Source: Latilactobacillus fragifolii | Lineage (GTDB): Bacteria; Bacillota; Bacilli; Lactobacillales; Lactobacillaceae | Assembly: GCF_905332535.1 (NCBI RefSeq) | Contig: NZ_CAJOCF010000007.1 | Location: 1 to 61,027 of the forward strand | Direction of reading: 5' to 3' | DNA: 61,027 nucleotides | In this document: in pieces, positions 37,991 to 46,996 of the stretch | Layout of the letters: each line of letters begins with the position of its first letter | Numbering within the stretch: the stretch's first letter is position 1 | Program-made: the position numbers and the translations under genes | The notes under the pieces: model-generated | Databases searched by the model: none | The model's input: the letters and a program-made list of their open reading frames with translations, nothing else | What the model was told of the DNA's origin: nothing

Positions 37991-39350
37991 AATTGGTTTC
38001 GATGATTGAACTGTTGGCGCTATTGGGTTGGGGGTCACTTGTGACCTCAAACCAGTCGATATAACCGCGATTGAATTCGACTACTTTTAATGTGAATTGA
38101 TTGATATGAATGATCGCACTTTGTTGTAAGTCGGTGAAGTTTTCTAAGACATAACCAGCCAGGGTTACGCTATCTGAGGCTTCGAAGGCATCGATTTTTG
38201 TCTTGAAGAAACGTTCAAAATCATAGAGTGTCGTTTTCCCGCTAACACGGTAACGGTTATCATCTTCTTTAATGATGTATTCATCAGAAACATCGTCAAT
38301 TTCGTCTTTGACGGTTCCGAATAATTCTTCGTAAATATCTTTATCAGTAACAATCCCACTAGTTCCACCGTATTCATCAACGACGACGACGATTGGGGTT
38401 TGCTTATTGATCATTTGATTTAATAAACTGTGAATAGGTGTTGCCTCTGGTACTGAGATAATTGAACGGAGTAATTTGCTGACGCGGATTGAATCATCGA
38501 CTTGTGCTTGGCGCACTAAATCATACGCGTAGACGTAGCCGAGAATCTTATCCTTATCGTTTTCAGCAACCACTGGGAAACGGCTAAAGCCTTGTTGTAA
38601 GTAGTCTTTTAAAACATCTTTAACTGTGTCAGTGATATCAACAACGTAGAGACTTGTACGATCGACCATCACATCTTTGGCAATTCGATCATTAAAGTCA
38701 AATGCCCGTTGCATGTAGACTAAATCGTTACGATCTAATTCGCCACCGGTGACGGCGTTTTTAGAAAGACTGATGATTTCTGCTTGGGAAAGGACATCGC
38801 TCCCTTCTTCAGCGGGTGAAAAGCCAATTAACTTCACAACGCCCGTTGCGGAAATATTGAGTAACCAAACAAATGGATAGAAAATGATGTGACAGTAATG
38901 GAGCGGTTTAGCAACTGCCATTAACATCTGCATTGGGATATCGATACTGATATTTTTGGGCACGATTTCCGTGAAAACCACTTCTAGATAGGTTAAAACT
39001 AATACGCCGGCCACCGCGCCGATGATGTGTAAGCCGCCGTTTGAAATTAGGTGCGTGAGTCCGAGTAAATCGACTAGGATGGTTTCGACGGTTGATTCAC
39101 CAATCCAGCCCAAAATAATCCCGGCAACACTGACCCCCACTTGGGTGGTTGATAGATACTCATTTAAGTTCTGTGTCATTTTAAGCGCAAGCTTTAATTT
39201 TTTAGGACTACCATTTCCCGAATGGATGGCATCTTCTAAAGCACTTGGCCGGGTTTGGACAAGTGCGAATTCAGCAGCCACGAAGAAGGCGGCTAAAAAG
39301 AAGGTGACCAACATAACGAATAGATTAGTGAATAACTCACCACTTGACAA
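37989..39350 (-). CDS. CNNM/CorC (HlyC) family transporter-like protein
   Basis: 453 residues. The DUF21/CNNM membrane domain has a helix at about 10-30 and the motif STTQVGVSVAGIILGWIGE. A CBS pair follows (about 215-340, with VMVDRTSLYVVDI and DEYGGTSGIVTDKD), then the CorC_HlyC domain (about 355-440, with ADSVTLAGYVLE-like sequence). These proteins export or regulate Mg2+ and related ions, and 'haemolysin C' is a historical label. The start is TTG behind GGGGAA; no ATG fits the frame. Confidence 0.88.
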   Translation of the reverse strand: MSSGELFTNLFVMLVTFFLAAFFVAAEFALVQTRPSALEDAIHSGNGSPKKLKLALKMTQNLNEYLSTTQVGVSVAGIILGWIGESTVETILVDLLGLTHLISNGGLHIIGAVAGVLVLTYLEVVFTEIVPKNISIDIPMQMLMAVAKPLHYCHIIFYPFVWLLNISATGVVKLIGFSPAEEGSDVLSQAEIISLSKNAVTGGELDRNDLVYMQRAFDFNDRIAKDVMVDRTSLYVVDITDTVKDVLKDYLQQGFSRFPVVAENDKDKILGYVYAYDLVRQAQVDDSIRVSKLLRSIISVPEATPIHSLLNQMINKQTPIVVVVDEYGGTSGIVTDKDIYEELFGTVKDEIDDVSDEYIIKEDDNRYRVSGKTTLYDFERFFKTKIDAFEASDSVTLAGYVLENFTDLQQSAIIHINQFTLKVVEFNRGYIDWFEVTSDPQPNSANSSIIETN

Positions 39351-39382
39351 AATAATTCCCCATTTCTTAACAATCTAGTTCT

Positions 39383-39391
39383 ATTTTACCA
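39383..39391 (-). promoter_or_regulatory. Promoter of the CNNM gene (extended -10)
   Basis: On the minus strand TGGTAAAAT lies about 33 bases ahead of the TTG start. TTTACC/GGTAAA elements recur several times in the 234-base gap (39351-39584), including around a CAAGCTTG palindrome, but no function is evident. Confidence 0.45.
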
Positions 39392-39548
39392 TTCTCAAGC
39401 TTGAAACGGTAAATAACGTCGGGCTTTAGTCCGATTTTACCGGATTCAATAATAATGAAAATACCATAATTTAGGTAAGAGGTAAACTAAATTGTTAAAT
39501 ATCTAAACTAAAACCAGTTTTGTTATCTTTTATCGATGATCGCTATTT

Positions 39549-39575
39549 AAAAAAGCCACTGGATAAGTGGCTTTT
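39549..39575 (-). terminator. Terminator of the aldo-keto reductase
   Basis: AAAAGCCACT and AGTGGCTTTT arms with a 5-base loop, T-tract on the minus strand, just past the stop. Confidence 0.8.
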
Positions 39576-39584
39576 AAAGGGGCT

Positions 39585-40436
39585 CTAGAATGTTGCAGTA
39601 TCAGGATCTTGTGCGTGACCGACAACGCCGTCAAGCGCATCAATTACGGCCATATCTTCGTCTGCTAATTCGAAGTCGAAAACTTGGGCATTTTGTTCAA
39701 TGTATTCAGCGTGGACAGACTTCGGTAATGGTAAAAAGCCGTGTTGTAAGGACCACCGCAAAGCAATTTGTGGAATTGAACGTTGGTATTTGTCTGCTAA
39801 TTCTTGCATTTCTGGGACACTGAAAATTTTACCGGTCCCAAGCGGGCTATAAGCTTCTAATAACATGTTATGTTCGCGTGAGTATTGGGCTGTTTCTGGT
39901 TCTAATTCACCAGGTGCTAGGAAGAGTTGGTTGACCATTGGTTGCACGCTTGCAGTCTTTTTGAGTGCTTCTAAGTGGTGCACGCGGAAGTTGCTAACAC
40001 CGATGGCCCGGACTTTACCAGCTTTGTAGAGGGTCTCCATTGCCCGCCATGTTTCGGCGTTGGCTGTTTCCCAATTTTCACGGTAATCAATTGGGTTGGG
40101 CCAGTGAATCAAGAGCAAATCAACATAGTCGGTTTGTAATTTCTTGAGTGATTCTTCAAAAGAGCTGATGGTTAAATCATAAGTGTGATTACTATTCCAG
40201 ATTTTAGTGGTTAAGAATAAATCAGAACGATCAACGCCACTAGCTTTGATGGCCTCACCCACACTACCTTCGTTTCCGTAAGCTTGGGCAGTATCAATGT
40301 GGCGGTAGCCTACCTTGAGGGCCTCTTCAACAGCAGATACAGCTGTTTGGCCATCTGGTGTTTGCCAAGTCCCAAAGCCAATTTTAGGGATTTGCACGCC
40401 GTTTGTGAGCGTGTATGAACTAGTTAAGTTAGACAT
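39585..40436 (-). CDS. Aldo/keto reductase
   Basis: 283 residues, a TIM-barrel NADPH-dependent reductase. It shows GFGTWQTPDG near the start and RHIDTAQAYGNEGSVG with the catalytic Asp and Tyr (about 47-52). TTKIWN supplies the Lys, LLLIHWP the His, and GVSNFRVHHLE is conserved. Closest in style to the YvgN/2,5-diketogluconate reductase group; the substrate is probably a small aldehyde such as methylglyoxal. Monocistronic with its own promoter, palindrome and terminator. Confidence 0.92.
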   Translation of the reverse strand: MSNLTSSYTLTNGVQIPKIGFGTWQTPDGQTAVSAVEEALKVGYRHIDTAQAYGNEGSVGEAIKASGVDRSDLFLTTKIWNSNHTYDLTISSFEESLKKLQTDYVDLLLIHWPNPIDYRENWETANAETWRAMETLYKAGKVRAIGVSNFRVHHLEALKKTASVQPMVNQLFLAPGELEPETAQYSREHNMLLEAYSPLGTGKIFSVPEMQELADKYQRSIPQIALRWSLQHGFLPLPKSVHAEYIEQNAQVFDFELADEDMAVIDALDGVVGHAQDPDTATF

Positions 40437-40458
40437 CTTAAAACACTCCTTTATCAGT

Positions 40459-40499
40459 TTAGAAATTTCTAATTATAGTTACAGTTTACTTGTTTTCAA
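40459..40499 (-). promoter_or_regulatory. Aldo-keto reductase promoter with a 14-base palindrome
   Basis: On the minus strand TTGAAA (40494-40499) and TATAAT (40472-40477) with a 16-base spacer are followed by the perfect palindrome TTAGAAATTTCTAA (40459-40472). It sits at the expected transcription start, a typical repressor position. Confidence 0.65.
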
Positions 40500-40552
40500 T
40501 CCAGATAGACAGAAAACAGGCTTATTATTCCCCAGGAAATAAAAGTGGTTCA

Positions 40553-41761
40553 TTATAAGCTAAGCAATTTGGATTGGAGTACAGGGTCCACAGCGTAGAG
40601 GTAGAGACCGTTTCTAGCACGACTCATCAGAACATAGAGACTGTTGAGAATAATTTGGCGCTTAGCGGCTTCTGGATCAGTGAGTTGCGTGGCACCAGCA
40701 AACGCCGCTTGGTCTTCGTAATATTCAGGGCGAATGACTAGCCGTTCGGTTTGCGGATCGTAGCTGACAGATGGGCCGATGATTACGCCAGCGTAGTTGA
40801 GATCAAAGCCTTGAATGGTGTAAACAGACCCCACTTCGTCAATACTATCTTCTCGCTCCGCCCAGTACGTTTTGGCGGTTGGTTGATAACGATCCCAACG
40901 TAATTTGAATGTTGGGGTTTCAACGAAGTGGTCGTGGCCATCGTTGAGTGTCGCGGGGAAGTCATAGGTGGCGAGCATTCGTGCAAGGCCACTTGTTTGA
41001 TTTTTAAAGCGAATTATTTTGTAGAGTTCGTTAGCATCGGCGAACACTTTGAATTCAAAGTGTGGATCATGTGGGATAGGAGCCACTTGTCGCTGATGGA
41101 AGGCTTGCACCCAATTTTCGACACTTGGGTGGGCTTGCATGCGAAACTGGTGGGTGAGTTGTGCAATTTGGTGTGAATCAGCCATAACTCGCTGACGTAA
41201 TTGTTGCAGTTGCCAGTAGCTCTTTACCTTGAGCACTTGTTGCTCATCAAAAATCAGAATCATAATCCGACTATGCCTTCGAATCTCATCAAGTTGATTC
41301 GTTTGAGTGAAGTGGTTATAAGGATCAGGTTTGGTTAACAGTAGATGGGCCTCATCTACGAGGACGATATCCGCTGGTTGTTGTTGTTTGGCTGCCTGAT
41401 TGATGAATGTCGTCGGACGTTGAAAATCTTTTTTCAATAAAACGGGGGCAGTGGATGTGCCGCTTTTATAGAGTTTCAGCATTTCTGGGTGGTTGACCAA
41501 TAGGACGTTGTGACTGCCATAAAGCGGCGACGTTGGCGTTTGACGTGCGAGCGTCTGTAGTGCCCTGAAGACGCTACTGAGAATGACACTCTTACCCGTG
41601 CCTGCTGCACCTTGGATTAAGAAGGTTGCATGTTGAGCTTGTGCGTTTGCTAAACAGAATTGGATGACTTGTGTTTGTAGTGCTTTTTGTTCAGCCGTTA
41701 ATTGATTGGCAGGCCGATTGAGTTTGTAAAGGGCGCTATTTTGGCGCTGTGCATTTGGCAA
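40553..41761 (-). CDS. DUF2075 (Schlafen-3-like) DNA/RNA helicase
   Basis: 402 residues of superfamily 1 helicase type. Walker A is GAAGTGKSVI (about 50-59), Walker B is LVDEAHLLL, and the QFRM motif, SVYTIQGFDLNYAGVIIG and YVLMSRARNGLYLY (motif VI) follow. Such proteins are found alone or fused to nuclease domains; here no extra domain is seen. The start is TTG eight bases after AGGAG. Function unknown; neighbours are unrelated. Confidence 0.85.
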   Translation of the reverse strand: MPNAQRQNSALYKLNRPANQLTAEQKALQTQVIQFCLANAQAQHATFLIQGAAGTGKSVILSSVFRALQTLARQTPTSPLYGSHNVLLVNHPEMLKLYKSGTSTAPVLLKKDFQRPTTFINQAAKQQQPADIVLVDEAHLLLTKPDPYNHFTQTNQLDEIRRHSRIMILIFDEQQVLKVKSYWQLQQLRQRVMADSHQIAQLTHQFRMQAHPSVENWVQAFHQRQVAPIPHDPHFEFKVFADANELYKIIRFKNQTSGLARMLATYDFPATLNDGHDHFVETPTFKLRWDRYQPTAKTYWAEREDSIDEVGSVYTIQGFDLNYAGVIIGPSVSYDPQTERLVIRPEYYEDQAAFAGATQLTDPEAAKRQIILNSLYVLMSRARNGLYLYAVDPVLQSKLLSL

Positions 41762-41789
41762 AATAAAGACTCCTGTTCATTCATTTCAA

Positions 41790-41830
41790 TAAAAAGAGCC
41801 CTAGTAGATGCAGAAATAACATCGTCTAGG
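41790..41830 (-). terminator. Terminator of the opuC operon
   Basis: CCTAG-TA-GATG and CATC-GT-CTAGG arms (41800-41830) with a 9-base loop and a T-tract on the minus strand. Confidence 0.65.
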
Positions 41831-41841
41831 ACAGGGGTTTG

Positions 41842-42207
41842 TTAATCGACAAAAATTAATTGGAATTCGTGGTGGGTTAAATCAAGGTTCACAGAGACAT
41901 GGCGGTTGAGGTCAGCCACGATTTTGCGGGCCAAGGTCACTCGTTCTTCGAAACTGCTGGCAAGTGCAGCAAATTCAGTTTGTTTAAAGTCGTAATTTTC
42001 AGTGATAAAAATCGCGTCTGTTACGTATAACAGATTATTTTCATCATGGCGGGACCCGCTCCTTAAAACCGCGTCGATATAATGATAAAGTTGAGTTGGT
42101 GCAAAATTTAATGGTTGGTCTAAAACGGTTTTAATCTGAAATTCAGGTAAATCGTCAACCATTTGTGCATTGAGCGTAACTTGCGTTAATGCTTGATACA
42201 ATTTCAT
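41842..42207 (-). CDS. Hypothetical protein in the opuC operon
   Basis: 121 residues, soluble, with no signal peptide or Cys; family not recognised. It is rich in Leu, Asp and Phe, with predicted alternating strands and helices. A ribosome site (AGGAAGG) precedes the ATG. It starts 25 bases after the last transporter gene and ahead of the terminator, so it is probably co-transcribed with the osmolyte transporter. Confidence 0.68.
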   Translation of the reverse strand: MKLYQALTQVTLNAQMVDDLPEFQIKTVLDQPLNFAPTQLYHYIDAVLRSGSRHDENNLLYVTDAIFITENYDFKQTEFAALASSFEERVTLARKIVADLNRHVSVNLDLTHHEFQLIFVD

Positions 42208-42232
42208 AGTAACACCTTCCTAATGTTGAAAT

Positions 42233-42892
42233 TTAAGACCGAGCTTGTGGCGCTTCTAAATGGCGTTGAATAAAACCTAATGTTATATCAGCGATAATCG
42301 CCATCAAAGCTGTTGGTAACGCACCGGCGAGGATTAAAGCGCCACCGTTAGTCGCATTAGTCCCCCGGATGATGATATCGCCAAGACCACCGGCACCCAC
42401 AAATGCGCCGATGGCTGTAATCCCGATGGCGACCACTAAGGCATTGCGAATCCCTGCCATAATGACCGCCAATGATAAGGGGAGCTCAACCATCCGTAAC
42501 AGTTGCCAACTGGTCATGCCCATCCCGATTCCGGAATCGATAATATTATCAGAAACATTTACCATTGCGGTGTAAGTATTTTTGATAATCGGTAGCAAAG
42601 AGTATAAGAAAACCGTTGCAATAACGGTTCGTCTGCCAAGTCCTAAGCCAAGCATAATGATTGAGAGCATTGCTAGTGAAGGGACTGTCTGGATGACGTT
42701 CGCTACGCCAATTATAACATTACTAAGCTTTTTCCGGTGAGCAATAAAAATTCCTAAGGGAATCCCAACTAACGCGGCAAGTAAGACGCCATAAATCGAA
42801 ATCAAAAAATGCTGACTAAATTGCCGTAAAACGTAACTCCCATTGTGTTGAAAATAATAGGCGAGTTGCTGCCAAGAATTTAAATTAGTCAT
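42233..42892 (-). CDS. opuCD: Glycine betaine/carnitine/choline ABC transporter permease OpuCD
   Basis: 219 residues with six membrane helices. The ABC permease EAA-like loop (DSGIGMGMTSWQLLRMVELPLSL) contacts the ATPase. The family motif VGAGGLGDIIIRGT is present. Its ATG overlaps the stop of the binding-protein gene by four bases. Together with OpuCB it forms the channel. Confidence 0.92.
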   Translation of the reverse strand: MTNLNSWQQLAYYFQHNGSYVLRQFSQHFLISIYGVLLAALVGIPLGIFIAHRKKLSNVIIGVANVIQTVPSLAMLSIIMLGLGLGRRTVIATVFLYSLLPIIKNTYTAMVNVSDNIIDSGIGMGMTSWQLLRMVELPLSLAVIMAGIRNALVVAIGITAIGAFVGAGGLGDIIIRGTNATNGGALILAGALPTALMAIIADITLGFIQRHLEAPQARS

Positions 42893-43824
42893 TTAGCGGC
42901 TCCTTTCCGGAAATAATTATGTTCCTGAAGAAATTGCTTTGCAACCACCGCCGGTTCTAGCAAATCGTTATCGACTTTAAAATTAAGGGTCTGCATGGTA
43001 TCAAGATCAATTTTACCATCTAAGCGGTGTAACAGTGGCGCTAATGCCGGTTGCTCTTTAAGAATTTGATCAGTCGCCACTACGCTAGCATCGTATGGTG
43101 GAAAGAAGTGCCGATCGTCTTTTAAGACTTTTAAAGCATAACTTTTGATTCGGCCATCAGTTGAGTAGCCTAAGACGACGTCCATCTTACCAGCCGCAAG
43201 GGCACTGTAGACCAGCCCAATTTGCATTGGCGCAACTTTCTTGAAATCATAGCCATATGTTTTTTTAAATGCAGGGTAGCCATCACCTTCATGGTTTACC
43301 CAAACGGAATCGACACCGGCTGTTAGTTGATCGGCCACTTTACCGAGATCGCTGACGGTTTCTAAATGATATTTTTGGGCGGTTGCTTGCGTCACCATAA
43401 AAGCATAGGTGTCCGCAAATCCGTAAGAAGGAAACCATGTCTGGTTATAACGGTCTTTGAAGGCTTTTTTAACGATTTTTTGGGCTTTTTCAGGGTCTTT
43501 AGTGGGCTTCATTTTTAAAGTCCCAGTAAGCTCGGTCCCGGCATAGCGACTAGCAGCAATGTCGGCGTCACCACGAATCAGGGATTCATGTGTAACCGTT
43601 GAAGAGCCCAGATTATTGATTAAAGTCACTTTATTTTGGGTTTCATGAGTAATCAACTCGCTCAGGATATTAGCGAGAATTTGTGACTCAGTTGTGCTTA
43701 AAGAGCTAATGCGAATCGTTTGTGATTGATGGTTTAAAATACCAAGTGACCGACAGCCACTCAACAGAAGGAGACTGCCCACTAATAGTCCGCAACTAGT
43801 AATGAATTGGCGTATTTTATGCAT
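42889..43824 (-). CDS. opuCC: Substrate-binding lipoprotein OpuCC
   Basis: 311 residues. A lipoprotein signal (SLLLLSGC) puts the lipid anchor on Cys24. The OpuAC-type binding fold follows (RISSLSTTESQILANILSELI, SRYAGTELTGTL, YSTDGRIKSYALKVLKDD). It captures quaternary-amine osmolytes outside the membrane. Spacing to opuCB is ten bases. Confidence 0.92.
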   Translation of the reverse strand: MHKIRQFITSCGLLVGSLLLLSGCRSLGILNHQSQTIRISSLSTTESQILANILSELITHETQNKVTLINNLGSSTVTHESLIRGDADIAASRYAGTELTGTLKMKPTKDPEKAQKIVKKAFKDRYNQTWFPSYGFADTYAFMVTQATAQKYHLETVSDLGKVADQLTAGVDSVWVNHEGDGYPAFKKTYGYDFKKVAPMQIGLVYSALAAGKMDVVLGYSTDGRIKSYALKVLKDDRHFFPPYDASVVATDQILKEQPALAPLLHRLDGKIDLDTMQTLNFKVDNDLLEPAVVAKQFLQEHNYFRKGAAK

Positions 43825-43834
43825 AGGAACCTCC

Positions 43835-44464
43835 TTATCTGATTGCAGCGGGGGTCAGTTGTTTTTCCAACCGGCCTAAGCCAAAATCGACTAGCAATGC
43901 TAATAATGTAACGGGAATCGTTCCACCAATGATTAGATCCGGTTTGAAAAGATTCAAACCGTTGAAGATCAAGTCGCCAAGCCCACCGGCGCCAATATAT
44001 GAAGCAAGGGTTGCCCAAGCAATCACGTAAACGGCAGATAGGCGAATCCCGGCCATAATAACCGGGGTTGCCATGGGGATTTCCACTTGCATAATTGATT
44101 GAACCGGCGTCATGCCCATGCCTTTGGCGCTGTCTTTTAGGATTGGGTCAACATCGTTCATACCAATGTAAGTGTTCCGTAAAATAGGAAGTAGTGAATA
44201 AATAAAGAGGGCGATGATTGCTGGTACTTTGCCAATCCCAAAGAGCGGAATCATTAAGGCTAATAGTGCCAACGAGGGGATAGTTTGGAGCATGCTGGCA
44301 ACTGCAATAGTGACCCTGGCGGTTTTAGGAAAGCGCGTGAGGGCAATCCCAAGGGGGACTGCAACCAGGATGCCGAGGACTAAGGCGATTGTGGAAATGT
44401 AGAGTTGTTCCCAAGTTTTAATCAGTAAATCAGAGCCATGTTCTGTTAAAAAAGTGAGCATCAT
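43835..44464 (-). CDS. opuCB: Glycine betaine/carnitine/choline ABC transporter permease OpuCB
   Basis: 209 residues, six helices, with the EAA-like loop [26 protein letters not shown] and [12 protein letters not shown]. It is a paralogue of OpuCD, as in the four-gene OpuC and OpuB systems. It lies 14 bases after opuCA. Confidence 0.92.
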   Translation of the reverse strand: MMLTFLTEHGSDLLIKTWEQLYISTIALVLGILVAVPLGIALTRFPKTARVTIAVASMLQTIPSLALLALMIPLFGIGKVPAIIALFIYSLLPILRNTYIGMNDVDPILKDSAKGMGMTPVQSIMQVEIPMATPVIMAGIRLSAVYVIAWATLASYIGAGGLGDLIFNGLNLFKPDLIIGGTIPVTLLALLVDFGLGRLEKQLTPAAIR

Positions 44465-44478
44465 CGCTTCCTCCCTTT

Positions 44479-45639
44479 CTATTGTTGGTCGGATGCTGGT
44501 TCAGCTTCGTCAGTAGCACCCCAAACAGCATCGTAAACGACATCGACTAAGGCTGTCCGAGTGACAATGCCAACAAGTTGGTGGTCATCGTTGACAACGG
44601 GCACGTATTTCCAGCCCCGTTTAAGAATCCGTTCGATGGTGTCCCGGACTAAATCATTTTCGTTTACGTAGCTTATCTTGGTAGACATAATGTCACCGAC
44701 GCTAGTTGCATTTTTATAACGATGGTCGATAGTTTCAATATCGACGCGCCCCTTTAAATGCTGATTTTCATCGACAACCAATAAAGTATCGACTCGGCGT
44801 TGGCGCATCAAGCGAATCGCATCGACTAATGATTTACCTGGTGTGATAGCCACCGGACGCTTAAGCATGATTTGACCAACAGTTTCAACATTTGGTTTGG
44901 CTTCAAGCAAACGATCATGGCCGATCAAGTCTTCGACGAACTGGTTGGCCGGATTACGCAAGATTTCGTTGGGCGTTCCCATTTGGATGATTTGTCCGTT
45001 ATCCATGATGGCAATCCGTGATGCTAATTTGAGTGCTTCGTCCATGTCATGGGTGACAAAGATAATCGTTTTACCAAGTTCTGATTGAAGTTGTTTTACT
45101 AAATCTTGAAGTGCTTCGCGGGTAATTGGATCAAGCGCCCCGAATGGTTCATCCATCAAAATAATATCTTGTCCGGCTGCCAGTGCGCGAATAACCCCGA
45201 TTCGCTGTTGTTGCCCGCCTGATAACTGGCTTGGATACCGGTCTAAAAATTCCGCTGGCATTTCTACTAATTTTAGTAATTCGCGTGCCTTTGCATACCG
45301 TTTTTCTGGCGGCCATTTTAAGAGCTTAGGGACAATCGTGATGTTATCTTCAATGGTCATGTGCGGCATTAGGCCAATATTTTGAATAACGTAACCAATT
45401 TTTCGGCGTAATTTAACAGGATCGACATTGGCGAGATTTTCACCATCTAAGGTAATCGTTCCTTTGGTAGGATTAATCATGCGATTGATCATCCGCATGG
45501 TGGTTGTTTTCCCAGAACCAGACGTACCAATCAAACAAATAAATTCACCTTTATCGACAGTCAAACTGATGTCATCAACAGCTTTGTTACCACCGCGATA
45601 AAGCTTTGAAACGTGATCAAACATTAGATAATGGGTCAT
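44479..45639 (-). CDS. opuCA: Osmolyte ABC transporter ATPase OpuCA with CBS domains
   Basis: 386 residues. Walker A is [10 protein letters not shown] (about 36-45), the signature is [10 protein letters not shown], Walker B is [12 protein letters not shown], and [10 protein letters not shown] carries the switch His. A C-terminal CBS pair follows (about 255-370, with [18 protein letters not shown]). In Listeria the OpuCA CBS pair binds c-di-AMP, which shuts uptake; the gdpP gene here degrades that messenger. GGAGG precedes the ATG. Confidence 0.94.
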   Translation of the reverse strand: MTHYLMFDHVSKLYRGGNKAVDDISLTVDKGEFICLIGTSGSGKTTTMRMINRMINPTKGTITLDGENLANVDPVKLRRKIGYVIQNIGLMPHMTIEDNITIVPKLLKWPPEKRYAKARELLKLVEMPAEFLDRYPSQLSGGQQQRIGVIRALAAGQDIILMDEPFGALDPITREALQDLVKQLQSELGKTIIFVTHDMDEALKLASRIAIMDNGQIIQMGTPNEILRNPANQFVEDLIGHDRLLEAKPNVETVGQIMLKRPVAITPGKSLVDAIRLMRQRRVDTLLVVDENQHLKGRVDIETIDHRYKNATSVGDIMSTKISYVNENDLVRDTIERILKRGWKYVPVVNDDHQLVGIVTRTALVDVVYDAVWGATDEAEPASDQQ

Positions 45640-45670
45640 AAGGAACCTCCTGTTGTACTAATTGAAAAAT

Positions 45671-45717
45671 CAGCGCTATCTAATGAACATGTTAGGGACG
45701 TAACATGGCGCTGTCAA
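45671..45717 (-). promoter_or_regulatory. opuC promoter with nested palindromes
   Basis: On the minus strand TTGACA (45712-45717) and TAACAT (45689-45694), 17-base spacer. The -10 lies inside the perfect inverted repeat CATGTTA-N6-TAACATG (45688-45707), and outer arms CAGCGC/GCGCTG (45671-45676, 45708-45713) flank it. This is the position of a repressor operator. Confidence 0.7.
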
Positions 45718-45742
45718 TGAATACGCTTTACGAATAGCTGTG

Positions 45743-45785
45743 AAAAAGCCGGTGTAACGGAATTAAGAACGTTACACCGGCTTTT
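45743..45785 (-). terminator. Terminator of the phosphatase-queG-MFS operon
   Basis: AAAAGCCGGTGTAACG and CGTTACACCGGCTTTT arms with a 9-base loop. Confidence 0.88.
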
Positions 45786-45796
45786 GATTAGCCTAT

Positions 45797-46984
45797 TTAT
45801 TGAGCACGATACAAAATGAAGTGGGCGAGTAAAGCGAGTAACTGATAAGCTAATGCTAAAAGACAAACAGCGACCCACCCATTGAAGCTCCAAGCCATCG
45901 CTCCCAAGAATGATCCGGAAGCACCACCCATGAAATACGCGAACATGAAGACGGTATTGTTGCGACTGCTAGTGGCTTCACCAAGCATTTGGACTCGGGT
46001 TTGATTGGCAACTTGGCCACACTGATTACCGACATCTAATAAAACAATCCCGAACATGAGAATCGGCATGAAGTGTCCCCAGAATAAAAATAGAAGGTAA
46101 CTGATCGTCATCATAAATAAGCCAATAGCGATAATAAACCGTGGTGATTTAACATCGGCCAAGCGTCCGATAATGGGGGCAGCTAAAGCACCAGCTGCTC
46201 CAAGAATTGCCAATAGACCAACGGTACCACTACCGAGATGATAGGCGGGACTGGCCATATAGAAGATGAGCGTTGACCAGAAAATACTAAGTGTTCCAAA
46301 CATGAAAAAACCGTTGATGGCTGCTTCGCGCAACAGCCGTTGGTGTGCAACGAGTCCGGGAATTGAGCTAATTGTTTGCCAGTAACTTGGGCCGTTTTTA
46401 GGGCGGGCATCCCTAGGTAATTTGAAGGCTGCTAACAAGATTAAAAGGGCAATGGCAATGGTGGCGATGAGGTAGACCCAACGCCAATTAATGTAACTGC
46501 TAATAATGCCACTAAAACTGCGAGACAAAAGTACCCCCATTAGAAGACCACTGAGAATTGTGCCAAGCACTGCGCCCCGCTTTTGTGGTTGGGCGAGGAC
46601 GGCTGCATATGGAATGATGATTTGAGGGACAACTGAGGTGAGCCCAATCAGCAAACCAGTCAGGGCAAAGAAAATGAAATTTGGGGCTAAGTAAGCAGCT
46701 AATAGGGATAGTAAGGATAAGCCAAGCATCCGCAAGATAAGTTGGTAGCGGCTCATCACATCACCAAATGGCACGATGAGTAACAAACCAAATGCGTAAC
46801 CAACCTGTGTTAGCATTGCAACGGTCCCGACTGCACCATTTGTGACGTGAAAAGTGGTTGCCACGAGTGCTTGAATCGGTTGGATGTAGTACAGATTAGA
46901 GACAGCAACACCGGTAATAAAAGCCATCAAGAGAATTAATGGCTGCGTAAGGACTGTTTTTTGCGAAGCACTATCTGATGACAT
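45797..46984 (-). CDS. MFS transporter (YgaY-like)
   Basis: 395 residues with twelve membrane helices. The N-terminal motif VSNLYYIQPIQALVATTF and the MFS loop GDVMSRYQLILRMLG (about 74-88) are present. This resembles the YgaY-type drug/sugar efflux subfamily; substrate unknown. It lies 12 bases after queG. Confidence 0.85.
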   Translation of the reverse strand: MSSDSASQKTVLTQPLILLMAFITGVAVSNLYYIQPIQALVATTFHVTNGAVGTVAMLTQVGYAFGLLLIVPFGDVMSRYQLILRMLGLSLLSLLAAYLAPNFIFFALTGLLIGLTSVVPQIIIPYAAVLAQPQKRGAVLGTILSGLLMGVLLSRSFSGIISSYINWRWVYLIATIAIALLILLAAFKLPRDARPKNGPSYWQTISSIPGLVAHQRLLREAAINGFFMFGTLSIFWSTLIFYMASPAYHLGSGTVGLLAILGAAGALAAPIIGRLADVKSPRFIIAIGLFMMTISYLLFLFWGHFMPILMFGIVLLDVGNQCGQVANQTRVQMLGEATSSRNNTVFMFAYFMGGASGSFLGAMAWSFNGWVAVCLLALAYQLLALLAHFILYRAQ

Positions 46985-46996
46985 ACTGGGGAGGAC

